Shown in pieces: positions 1 to 5,926 of a stretch of 5,926 bases of DNA. The position numbers and the translations under genes are program-made. Source of the stretch: Syntrophomonas sp. Its GTDB lineage: Bacteria; Bacillota; Syntrophomonadia; Syntrophomonadales; Syntrophomonadaceae. Every line of letters starts with the position of its first letter. The stretch's first letter is position 1. Location: positions 1 to 5,926 of the forward strand of contig JAQUUV010000135.1 of NCBI GenBank assembly GCA_028693695.1. Direction: 5' to 3'. The notes beneath the pieces are model-generated. The model had not been told where the DNA came from, did no database searches, and saw only the letters and a program-made list of their open reading frames with translations.

Positions 1-1168
1 TTGAATGCAGGCCCGTAACTCCTGCACTGACCAGTTTTCCACCTGCGTTGATGCTGCCTGCAAAAAACAGGCTGGCTCCTGCTCGTTGTTCGGCTGGCAG
101 GAGTTTGTAGAACACCTGACTAATGGGTGGCAGCAAGGTGAAGGACAGCACATCTATCATCAAATCACCCACGAAAAAAGCATCTAAGGCCCATGGACCG
201 TGAGCCATAAAACCTGTTCCCAAAAAAAGAATGCATACGGTTACGCCCATTAGAAAAATGGTATTTCCGATTCCTACACCGTCTATGAGGCGATTCAGGA
301 ACAAACCGACTAATAATGAAACAGTGTAAAGAATGGCAGTAAATAGACCAAAATATTGTGTCATTGCATCACTGCTCGGGTATTTAGCAGCCATAAACAG
401 AAAAAATTCATAATCTAGCACATAAAATAGGCTTAACAAAAGCACAAAGCTAAGCAAGGAAAACCTTAAAAAAGGAGAAGACCAAACGGTCTTTATTACC
501 GTAGTCATTGGGGCCCCGCGATCGTTTGCCTCCTCCAGGTCGGCCGACAAGAAATAATTAGAGATGAGTCGGCGCCATAGAAACAGGGAAAAAAACAATA
601 CGATAGGTACCAGTAAGATAAGCAATTCGGTACCGAAGCCTTGAAAATGAGTCGTGAAGATGCGGGCTAGTAGGCCGGCCAGGATTGCTCCCAAGGTGAA
701 AAGTGCCCCCAGGATGGGGAAAATACGCTTGGCCTGCTGCAGCAAGCAAATACCGTCACCTAACATCCACATCAACTGAACGAGAATACGCAATAAGATA
801 ACCATTATGAAAAGCAGGGGAAAGAACATCCACAATTGAAAATCCAACCAATACATGCTCAAGGCAAACAGAGCGCAGACCAAAATACCAAACGATATTA
901 TCCGGGAGAACACCTTTATCATGGTACCTTTCGCCAATCTCTGGCTTAAACGGCTAAACAGCCATAGCTGAAGAGGTAAAATGCCAGCTTCTATCAGGTA
1001 CATCACTGGTAAGTATTCAATCCCAAAACGAGAGACAAACAAGCTTTGGACAGATACAACACCGGCAACATAAGCCAAACCTGTCAGTAAAAAAATGGGA
1101 CCTAACTGTAATAGTTTTTCGCTGTCCCTGGACTGAATGCCAAGTACTTTATTGATGTTGTTGACCAT
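1..1168 (-). CDS. ATP/ADP translocase (NTT)-like MFS-fold membrane transporter, partial (3' end outside window)
   Basis: The frame is open from an ATG at 1168 to base 1 (389 codons plus one base), so the C-terminus is missing. The protein is very hydrophobic, with about ten predicted membrane segments (near residues 22-42, 52-71, 86-106, 110-131, 150-170, 180-198, 234-254, 270-290, 299-320, 328-348). Three stretches recall the NTT-like branch of the major facilitator fold: QQAKRIFPILGA (144-155, compare the family's EAKRLFP..GA), LDYEFFLFMAAKYPSSDA (251-268) followed by FGLF, and YKLLPAEQRAGA (354-365). Known NTT members exchange or import nucleotides; many bacterial relatives have no known substrate and carry HEAT-repeat or cyclic-nucleotide domains C-terminally, which cannot be checked here. 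The gene follows the STAS-kinase-like gene by 11 bases, so co-transcription is likely. An in-frame GTG at 1183 would overlap the upstream TGA (GTGA) and add five residues; I prefer ATG because AAAGGTTAAGTGA just upstream can act as its ribosome-binding site. Transporter-like: sure; NTT-like: moderately sure; substrate: unknown. Confidence 0.75.
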   Translation of the reverse strand, partial: MVNNINKVLGIQSRDSEKLLQLGPIFLLTGLAYVAGVVSVQSLFVSRFGIEYLPVMYLIEAGILPLQLWLFSRLSQRLAKGTMIKVFSRIISFGILVCALFALSMYWLDFQLWMFFPLLFIMVILLRILVQLMWMLGDGICLLQQAKRIFPILGALFTLGAILAGLLARIFTTHFQGFGTELLILLVPIVLFFSLFLWRRLISNYFLSADLEEANDRGAPMTTVIKTVWSSPFLRFSLLSFVLLLSLFYVLDYEFFLFMAAKYPSSDAMTQYFGLFTAILYTVSLLVGLFLNRLIDGVGIGNTIFLMGVTVCILFLGTGFMAHGPWALDAFFVGDLMIDVLSFTLLPPISQVFYKLLPAEQRAGASLFFAGSINAGGKLVSAGVTGLHS

Positions 1169-1179
1169 AAGGGTATTTC

Positions 1180-3537
1180 TCACTTAACCTTTGACTCCAA
1201 TCTCATAATTTGCTTCACGATGAGAGCCGCGCTATAAGTCGCCATTTTCTTACCAAATGGTGTCATTTGACTAAATACAACGACCGGGTAAGTCCATTCC
1301 AACATGGCCAGGAGATAAGGAATAATATCAGTTTCAAAGAGAACTACGGTTTTGGCGTATTTCCTGATTCGGGAGATCATCTGGTAAGCCTTTTCCACAG
1401 AAGGGTCATTACCCTGGTAGACAAAAGGGAGCACCTCTTCTAAGGAATCTACCTGACACCAGGCTCTTTCCAATTCCAGCAAAGCAATCAGGTCTTCTTC
1501 ATTTTCCAGTCGGGTCATTTCAAATTTGAATATAGGTTCTAAACGGGCGAAATCAGAAACGATATTTCTGGGTCGTGTATCGGAAAAATCGATGATATAA
1601 ACATTATCCCGTTCATCCAAAAGGATGTTCTGCATATTCAAATCTCCGTGGTTAATGCCGGTATACCATAGCTGTGATACAGATTGACGCGCAGCATATT
1701 GATGTTTTAGAAAATGATAAGGATTAGGAAGAACCATCCCTAGTTCGGGACAATAAATCGTCTCCTCCGCAGCAGAAATACCGAATTCTTTTTCGGCCGC
1801 CTCAAAGATCATGGGAAATAGTACCAGTGGATTGTGATCCTGATAGGGTTTGATCATTTCCCAGCGGGGTTGGCCATACCAAGGTTTGAGGATATGGGTA
1901 AAAATCTCATCAAAGAGGGGTATTAATTCTTCTACTGGTCTTTCCCGGAAGCGATTGGTTAACCAGCTAAGATTGCTATCCGGTCCACTGATACCCACAA
2001 AATTGGAACGCATACCAGTCGATGCCCCGAGGGTAGTTTTCCCCATGATAGTGGTGGAATTGTTAAGAATATAGCCATGTACGTATTTTTGATGGTTTTG
2101 TATTTCCATTTCTATTAATTTTGTTGGCCCCAGCTTAAGAACGGTGGGAATCATCCGCCGGTTTTCTTTGTCGTAGGCGCTTACTCGAAACGGCTTACCC
2201 GGGCTGAATCCCCCGTTTAACGGCTCCAGAATGACCTTGGTAGCATCGGCATAAAGCCGCCGGGTAATGATTTCCCACTCTTCGGGGAAAGAAATTTCTT
2301 CCGTAAATTCCACCTGTAATTGTTTTTCTTCGCCAGAGCGAATTTGCCCGGGGACAAATAGCCATACCCGTCCTTCGCTAATACCAGTGTTTTCATTCGC
2401 CATAAACACATCCTGCATTAGCTCCAGGTCGGAACAATACTTCAAGGTTTCACCCGGTGCTTTAATATTTTCCCAATCAAGAAGCTCGGAAAATAATAGT
2501 CCATTCCCTAAGAAAAATTCCTCGCCTGGCCTTATGCCATGCTGTTGAAGAAGCGGAGAAAGCCTTTCATCGGCTTCCCAGTTTGCATTTCCGCCCAGTC
2601 CAATCACCATGATCGTCTGATGTCCTGTAAGCTCACGTTCAAGGGTTCTATTTTCGATCAATTCCTCAACTTTCTGGTAGTATTCACCCTTCCCTTGATG
2701 AATCTGGGCGAGAATAATCATGCCCACCAGAGATGCTGGTTGCTTGCGTATTTCCTGCAGCTTGTCAAAAGCTAGCCTTTGAAGGTCCTGTAGGCGTACC
2801 GGCGCACCGGCTGCCAGATCTATCTGCCCGCAGGCTTGCCCGCTGAAGCTGACTGCAGAAGCAATGAACATAAGCGTATCCTGAGGCTGCTTGGCGAGCA
2901 TAAAATCTGGCTGGTTATAACCATCAGCCGGTAATACAGCAGCCATGTTTTCCAAAACCATAAATGAGCCCAGACCTTCAATGGCGTTCATGCGGTCTGT
3001 CCCCAATGCACCTATTCCAAAAGCCACATTTAGATCATCCATACTTGCAGCCATAAGGCTCCCGGCATTCAGGTTTTGTAATGACGCCGCTTTTAACGGA
3101 TTCCAGACATCAAGATAGCCCTCCTGATCGGATAGAACCTGGAAAGAACATTTTCTTCCCAAGGCATCGAAATGCTCTGCAGTACTTTGTGACAACTGCT
3201 CCTTATTTATGATAGCCAGTGCAAGATCCAGATTTTCAGCCTGTCCGAATAACTGAAGTACGCCCGTGGTCTCCAGTACTGATTTTACATCACGACTTAG
3301 GCCAATGAGGATAAGTTTACCTTCCACTTTAATAAGTTTTTTCCCAGCCTTAAGTAGAGAACGAATTCCGGCGCTGGATAGATATACGACCTCATTGAAG
3401 TCGATCACCCATTGCTTTTCGTCTTTAATTCGGCTCCCTACTTCCTGATCGAAAAGTTGGGACCCCAAGCCATCGAAACGTCCCCGCAGGGAAATCAGAG
3501 CTATGCTTTCCTGTATTGAGATAGAGACTTCAAGCAT
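1180..3537 (-). CDS. STAS domain / unknown middle region / kinase-like phosphotransferase fusion protein
   Basis: A three-part soluble protein; residue numbers count from the upstream GTG at 3549 (789 aa). Residues 5-115 form a STAS domain of the SpoIIAA/RsbV class: DFNEVVYLSSAGIRSLL (50-66) is the signature loop, with S58 at the position phosphorylated in anti-anti-sigma factors. Residues 120-425 match no family I recognise; they include FGIGALG (177-183) and VIGLGGNANW (315-324). From about 430 a kinase/aminoglycoside-phosphotransferase fold follows: glycine-rich LNGGFSPGKPFRV (444-456), VLKLG with candidate ATP-binding K472, catalytic loop HGDLNMQN (634-641, D636, N641) and metal-binding IIDFSD (D654). 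This resembles the 'ternary complex associated domain 9' type of phosphotransferase-like domain, from memory. No signal peptide is visible. The key residues suggest an active NTP-dependent enzyme; the substrate is unknown. I chose ATG 3537 over GTG 3549 because AAAGGTAAGTGA (3546-3557) ends 8 bases from ATG but runs into the GTG. The gene leads the operon with the membrane transporter. No anti-sigma kinase or sigma factor is in the window, so a sigma-control role is not shown. Confidence 0.85.
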   Translation of the reverse strand: MLEVSISIQESIALISLRGRFDGLGSQLFDQEVGSRIKDEKQWVIDFNEVVYLSSAGIRSLLKAGKKLIKVEGKLILIGLSRDVKSVLETTGVLQLFGQAENLDLALAIINKEQLSQSTAEHFDALGRKCSFQVLSDQEGYLDVWNPLKAASLQNLNAGSLMAASMDDLNVAFGIGALGTDRMNAIEGLGSFMVLENMAAVLPADGYNQPDFMLAKQPQDTLMFIASAVSFSGQACGQIDLAAGAPVRLQDLQRLAFDKLQEIRKQPASLVGMIILAQIHQGKGEYYQKVEELIENRTLERELTGHQTIMVIGLGGNANWEADERLSPLLQQHGIRPGEEFFLGNGLLFSELLDWENIKAPGETLKYCSDLELMQDVFMANENTGISEGRVWLFVPGQIRSGEEKQLQVEFTEEISFPEEWEIITRRLYADATKVILEPLNGGFSPGKPFRVSAYDKENRRMIPTVLKLGPTKLIEMEIQNHQKYVHGYILNNSTTIMGKTTLGASTGMRSNFVGISGPDSNLSWLTNRFRERPVEELIPLFDEIFTHILKPWYGQPRWEMIKPYQDHNPLVLFPMIFEAAEKEFGISAAEETIYCPELGMVLPNPYHFLKHQYAARQSVSQLWYTGINHGDLNMQNILLDERDNVYIIDFSDTRPRNIVSDFARLEPIFKFEMTRLENEEDLIALLELERAWCQVDSLEEVLPFVYQGNDPSVEKAYQMISRIRKYAKTVVLFETDIIPYLLAMLEWTYPVVVFSQMTPFGKKMATYSAALIVKQIMRLESKVK

Positions 3538-3545
3538 ATGGCGTT

Positions 3546-3557
3546 TCACTTACCTTT
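3546..3557 (-). promoter_or_regulatory. Ribosome-binding site that decides the start of the STAS-kinase-like gene
   Basis: On the minus strand this reads AAAGGTAAGTGA, which matches both ends of the anti-Shine-Dalgarno complement (AAGG and GTGA) and ends 8 bases before ATG at 3537. If translation began at the GTG at 3549, which lies inside this motif, only AAAGG with a 3-base spacer would remain. A nearly identical motif, AAAGGTTAAGTGA (1180-1192), precedes the downstream transporter ATG by 11 bases and includes the stop codon of the first gene. Both genes thus have the same ambiguity between an in-motif GTG and a following ATG. Confidence 0.55.
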
Positions 3558-3709
3558 CTTGTTTAGACAAAGTGTTCGTCCTAAGTAAATTTATCTTGCT
3601 GTATAGATTTTCGTTTAATTATTTAATAATCCTGCAAAATGGAATATTATGTTACTATAAGCAACAAACTAATTCCTGGCTTTTTCTTCCTGGTCGGCCT
3701 TCCATATGT

Positions 3710-3732
3710 GGTTGGGTGATCAGCACCAAACC
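3710..3732. repeat. Imperfect inverted repeat (hairpin or operator)
   Basis: GGTTGGGTG and CACCAAACC flank the 5-base loop ATCAG; eight of nine positions pair. No T-run follows on either strand, so it does not look like an intrinsic terminator. It lies upstream of the tentative promoter of the amino-acid transporter and could be an operator for a regulator, a structured leader element if transcription starts further upstream, or chance. Confidence 0.4.
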
Positions 3733-3752
3733 CTCTGATAGGTAAAGAGCGC

Positions 3753-3780
3753 TTGAAACAAAAAAATGTGACCAGATATT
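3753..3780 (+). promoter_or_regulatory. Tentative sigma-A promoter for the amino-acid transporter gene
   Basis: TTGAAA (3753-3758; 5 of 6 to consensus) and GATATT (3775-3780; 4 of 6) are separated by 16 bases. This would give a leader of roughly 90 bases before the ATG at 3878. A rival is TTGATC (3796-3801) with ATTAAT (3820-3825) at 18 bases. Neither is strong, and in AT-rich DNA such pairs occur by chance. Confidence 0.3.
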
Positions 3781-3877
3781 GAGCAGCTCGGATGGTTGAT
3801 CATTTGCTAATGAACGCCAATTAATCAAATAGGGATCGATCGCAGTTAAATATTTTGTATGATATTAGGGAGTAAGC

Positions 3878-5422
3878 ATGAAAAGAAAAATGGCTGTATT
3901 ATCTATATGTCTAGTTATTTTATCGGTTTTATTAGTCGGGTGCAGCAAATCTGAAGAACTAATCACTACACTGGATGATGCCAGTAAGTCAAAAATCGGG
4001 GTGATGACTGGAACTACCGGTGAACAACTGGCAAAAAGCAGATTTCCGGAAGCGAATATTAGAAGTTTTGATGATATTATGGATGCGGTGGTTGCGCTAA
4101 AAACCGGTCAGATTAATGCCATAGTTACTGCCTACCCAACCGCAATGAATGTTTCTAAAAACAATCCTGAAATAGGGTATCTGGATGAAGCACTTCAAAA
4201 CGAGGATACCGCAATTGCTGTAAGAAAAGGTAATGAGAAATTACTTGTGGCAGTAGATCAGGTTATTACGGATCTAAAGAAAGATGGAACATTAGCTGAT
4301 ATGAAGGTGCGCTGGTTCAAACAAGATTTATCGCCATATGAAGAAATGTATATTGCTGTGCCCAAGGATGGTAATGTCCTTAAAATTGGGGTTAATGCTA
4401 CCCGAGAACCCTTCTGTTTTATCGATAAAAATGGAGCAGTTATTGGCCATGATGGCGAACTTGCCAAAATAATTGGAGCCAAACTTGGTAGACCCATTGA
4501 ATTTGTAGACATGAAGTTTTCCGCTCTTATTTCTGCCCTGCAGGCCAACAAGGTTGACTTAATCGTTACCGGTATGACTTCTACCGAGGAACGGAAACAA
4601 TCAGTCAATTTTACTCAGCCGTATTTTGCTAATGCTCAGGTACTGATGGTTAAGAAGGCACCGATTGCGCAAACAAATAGAGCTGAAGGACTTAATATCT
4701 CATTTATACAGAGCGTTACCAACAGTTTTAATAACAACATTATTATGGAAAACCGCTATTTACTGATAGTTGAAGGACTAAAAACTACTGTTATCATCTC
4801 TATACTTGCCTCAATTTTTGGTACCCTTTTGGGAGCACTTATTTGCTTCATGAGAATGTCGCGTAAAAAGGCACTGCAAATGCTGGCTAAAGTTTATATA
4901 TCGATTCTAAGAGGCACGCCTGTACTGGTGCTTTTGATGCTGGTCTTTTATGTTGTATTTGCATCGGTAAATATTAATCCGACATTTGTTGCGGTTATTG
5001 CATTTGGACTGAATTTTGGAGCATACGCAGCCGAGATATTTAGAACCGGCATAGAGGGCGTGGATAAAGGTCAAAATGAAGCTGGTATTGCTATGGGATT
5101 TACCAAAATACAAACTTTTCTTTACATAATTATGCCGCAAGCCGTCAGACAGGTTTTGCCTGTCTATAAAGGGGAATTCATTTCGCTGGTGAAGATGACC
5201 TCTATTGTAGGCTATATAGCAGTTCAGGATTTGACTAAAGCTAGCGATATTATTAGAAGCCGGACGTTTGATGCATTCTTCCCGCTTATTATGGTAGCAG
5301 TGCTATACTTCCTAATATCGTGGTCGCTTACATTAGCACTCGACTATATTGAATTTAAAACCGATCCGAAAGCAAGAAGAAAGCAGGTGGAAAATCCAGA
5401 AGTTTATCTAAGAGAAAGGTAA
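3878..5422 (+). CDS. Polar amino acid ABC transporter, lipoprotein substrate-binding/permease fusion
   Basis: A 514-residue fusion of the solute-binding and membrane components of a GlnH/GlnP-type importer. The N-terminus is a lipoprotein signal (hydrophobic 6-20, lipobox LVGC, lipidated C22). The binding module is in unusual order. Residues 38-148 match the second lobe of family 3 binding proteins (KIGVMTGTTGEQ, then ALKTGQINAIV, IAVRKGN, LKKDGTLADMKVRWF). Residues 167-260 match the first lobe (LKIGVNATREPF, DGELAKIIGAKLG, GMTSTEERKQSVNFTQPYF), with R239 as the likely carboxylate-binding arginine. A linker leads to the permease, about 292-490, with roughly five membrane segments, RGTPVLVLLML (345-355) and the EAA loop that docks the ATPase (EAGIAMGFTKIQTFLYIIMP, 401-420). 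The start is supported by AGGGAG five bases upstream. No ATP-binding subunit is adjacent: the next gene is fur-like, so the ATPase must be encoded elsewhere. The substrate is probably an amino acid; which one cannot be told. No clear terminator follows. Confidence 0.9.
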   Translation: MKRKMAVLSICLVILSVLLVGCSKSEELITTLDDASKSKIGVMTGTTGEQLAKSRFPEANIRSFDDIMDAVVALKTGQINAIVTAYPTAMNVSKNNPEIGYLDEALQNEDTAIAVRKGNEKLLVAVDQVITDLKKDGTLADMKVRWFKQDLSPYEEMYIAVPKDGNVLKIGVNATREPFCFIDKNGAVIGHDGELAKIIGAKLGRPIEFVDMKFSALISALQANKVDLIVTGMTSTEERKQSVNFTQPYFANAQVLMVKKAPIAQTNRAEGLNISFIQSVTNSFNNNIIMENRYLLIVEGLKTTVIISILASIFGTLLGALICFMRMSRKKALQMLAKVYISILRGTPVLVLLMLVFYVVFASVNINPTFVAVIAFGLNFGAYAAEIFRTGIEGVDKGQNEAGIAMGFTKIQTFLYIIMPQAVRQVLPVYKGEFISLVKMTSIVGYIAVQDLTKASDIIRSRTFDAFFPLIMVAVLYFLISWSLTLALDYIEFKTDPKARRKQVENPEVYLRER

Positions 5423-5454
5423 TTAGTACCCTGCTGTTGCACTTCACTTACCTA

Positions 5455-5483
5455 TTGTAATAATGATGTATTTAACTTATAAT
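5455..5483 (+). promoter_or_regulatory. Sigma-A promoter of the fur-family gene
   Basis: TTGTAA (5455-5460; 4 of 6) and a perfect TATAAT (5478-5483) are separated by the optimal 17 bases. Transcription would start near 5490, at the left edge of the Fur box, so bound repressor would block RNA polymerase. The promoter lies in the short gap after the ABC transporter gene, giving the regulator its own transcript whether or not read-through occurs. Confidence 0.75.
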
Positions 5484-5490
5484 TTTATTG

Positions 5491-5511
5491 TGATAATGAT
5501 TATCATTATTG
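5491..5511 (+). promoter_or_regulatory. Fur box (operator) at the fur transcription start
   Basis: The core TGATAATGATTATCA (5491-5505) is a perfect 7-1-7 inverted repeat, identical to the Bacillus subtilis Fur consensus TGATAATNATTATCA. A second overlapping dyad, AATGAT-T-ATCATT (5495-5507), extends it toward the classical 19-21 base Fur box. It fits Fur better than PerR (TTATAAT half-sites) or Zur (TCGTAAT half-sites). It covers the predicted start point and touches the ribosome-binding site, pointing to negative autoregulation by iron-loaded repressor. Confidence 0.88.
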
Positions 5512-5523
5512 GAGTGATGAATA

Positions 5524-5926
5524 ATGTTTGAGCAAGTTATAAAAGAGAGATTGGAAAAGGCGGATTATAAGTTAACCCAGCAAAGGAAAGCGGTGCTGGA
5601 AGTAATGCAGAATAAAAGGGGAGAACACCTTAGTGCTGAGGAAGTGTTATATGAAGCACGTAAGAAAGTGCCTAATCTTGGTATTGCTACGGTCTACCGT
5701 ACGCTGGAACGTTTGGCAGCTATTGAAGTTCTATATAAAACGATTTTTGACGAGGGCAAATATCGCTACGAACTTTCGGATCAGGCAGAACACCAACACC
5801 ATCATATATTATGTATAGCCTGCAACAGGATATTTGAAGTGGAGGAAGGCCTGTTGGATAGCCTGGAAAAACATTTGGAAAAAGAGGGCTTCGAAATTGT
5901 TAACCACCAGTTAAAGATTTACGCTT
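5524..5926 (+). CDS. fur: Fur-family ferric uptake regulator, partial (3' end outside window)
   Basis: The visible 134 codons cover nearly the whole protein (family about 140-150 aa); only the C-terminal tail, where a second CxxC zinc site would lie, is missing. Residues 1-75 are the winged helix, with recognition-helix sequence GIATVYRTLERL (53-64) and H35 in the hinge-proximal region. The dimerisation part carries the metal-binding cluster HQHHHILC (90-97) and the structural zinc motif CIAC (C97, C100). At the position of the PerR regulatory aspartate (D104 in B. subtilis) this protein has E105, as in iron-sensing Fur, and the adjacent operator is a Fur-type box. Both favour Fur over PerR or Zur, though paralogues cannot be excluded without regulon data. 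ATG 5524 is preceded by GGAGTGAT with a 5-base spacer; the earlier ATG at 5517 stops after four codons. It would act in the cytoplasm as a dimeric DNA-binding repressor of iron-uptake genes. Confidence 0.92.
   Translation, partial: MFEQVIKERLEKADYKLTQQRKAVLEVMQNKRGEHLSAEEVLYEARKKVPNLGIATVYRTLERLAAIEVLYKTIFDEGKYRYELSDQAEHQHHHILCIACNRIFEVEEGLLDSLEKHLEKEGFEIVNHQLKIYA

Larger units (their letters stand above)
3550..3877. other. Divergent intergenic region without a gene
   Basis: This 328-base AT-rich stretch separates the leftward STAS-kinase-like operon from the rightward transporter. Short frames across it lack ribosome-binding sites and recognisable sequence, so I call no gene. It must contain the promoters of both directions. 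For the leftward operon I found no convincing -35/-10 pair; AT-rich stretches between 3590 and 3660 are the likely place. It holds one imperfect hairpin (3710-3732) and a weak interrupted dyad, ATTTG at 3802-3806 against CAAAT at 3826-3830. I looked for a Fur box like the one at 5491 and for recognisable riboswitch cores (S-box, T-box, lysine) and saw none. Confidence 0.7.

Noticed and set aside
558..749. Minus-strand 63-codon frame and other short frames within 1-1168
   Set aside because: They are out of frame with the long open membrane-protein frame that spans the whole stretch and have no ribosome-binding sites of their own.
3365..3385. Leucine instead of aspartate before the STAS phospho-serine (YLSSAG rather than DSSG)
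   Set aside because: As far as I recall, YISSAG/YLSSAG-type loops are common in bacterial STAS anti-anti-sigma-like proteins and keep the serine, so this is not an anomaly.
3503..3745. Plus-strand 80-codon frame across the divergent intergenic region
   Set aside because: It begins inside the opposing STAS gene, has no convincing ribosome-binding site, and its composition resembles translated non-coding AT-rich DNA.
3858..3863. TATGAT as a -10 box for the ABC transporter gene
   Set aside because: No -35 box at 16-18 bases upstream, and transcription would begin inside the ribosome-binding site.
3550..3877. CRISPR array, mobile element ends or attachment site
   Set aside because: No regularly spaced repeats, transposase fragments, terminal inverted repeats or tRNA sequence were seen here or elsewhere in the window.
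5147..5165. Perfect 7-base inverted repeat AGACAGG-TTTTG-CCTGTCT inside the ABC fusion gene
   Set aside because: It lies in the conserved coding sequence just after the EAA loop, has no T-run after it, and is short enough to be chance.
5423..5460. Intrinsic terminator after the ABC transporter gene
   Set aside because: No stable GC-rich stem followed by a T-run is visible, so read-through toward the fur-like gene cannot be excluded.

Overview
The window suggests an anaerobic, low-to-medium GC Bacillota (Clostridia, perhaps a Peptococcaceae or Desulfitobacteriaceae relative). This is inferred from the strong Shine-Dalgarno sequences, the Bacillus-type Fur operator, a STAS protein of the anti-anti-sigma class, and a fused amino-acid ABC transporter typical of that group. 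No rRNA or tRNA is present to confirm it.

Left half, minus strand (1-3549): two closely spaced genes read leftward, probably as one operon. The promoter-proximal gene encodes a large three-part protein of about 785 residues: an N-terminal STAS domain, an unrecognised middle region, and a C-terminal kinase/aminoglycoside-phosphotransferase-like domain with HGDLNMQN and IIDFSD motifs. It is followed after about a dozen bases by a polytopic membrane protein resembling the ATP/ADP translocase (NTT)-like branch of the major facilitator fold. That gene runs off the left edge, so only its first 389 or so codons are seen. The pair looks like a regulated membrane transport or signalling unit of unknown purpose and is the least-described part of the window.

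Middle (3550-3877): a 328-base divergent intergenic region with no gene. It holds one short imperfect hairpin and a tentative promoter for the rightward gene.

Right half, plus strand (3878-5926): a single-gene lipoprotein-permease fusion for a polar amino acid ABC importer. Its two solute-binding lobes appear in swapped order (lobe 2 first, then lobe 1, then the permease). No ATPase gene lies next to it. About 100 bases further on is a Fur-family repressor gene, cut by the right edge. It has a near-consensus sigma-A promoter and a perfect 7-1-7 Fur box at the predicted transcription start, a textbook autoregulatory arrangement.

The left operon and the right-hand genes are divergent and show no obvious functional link.
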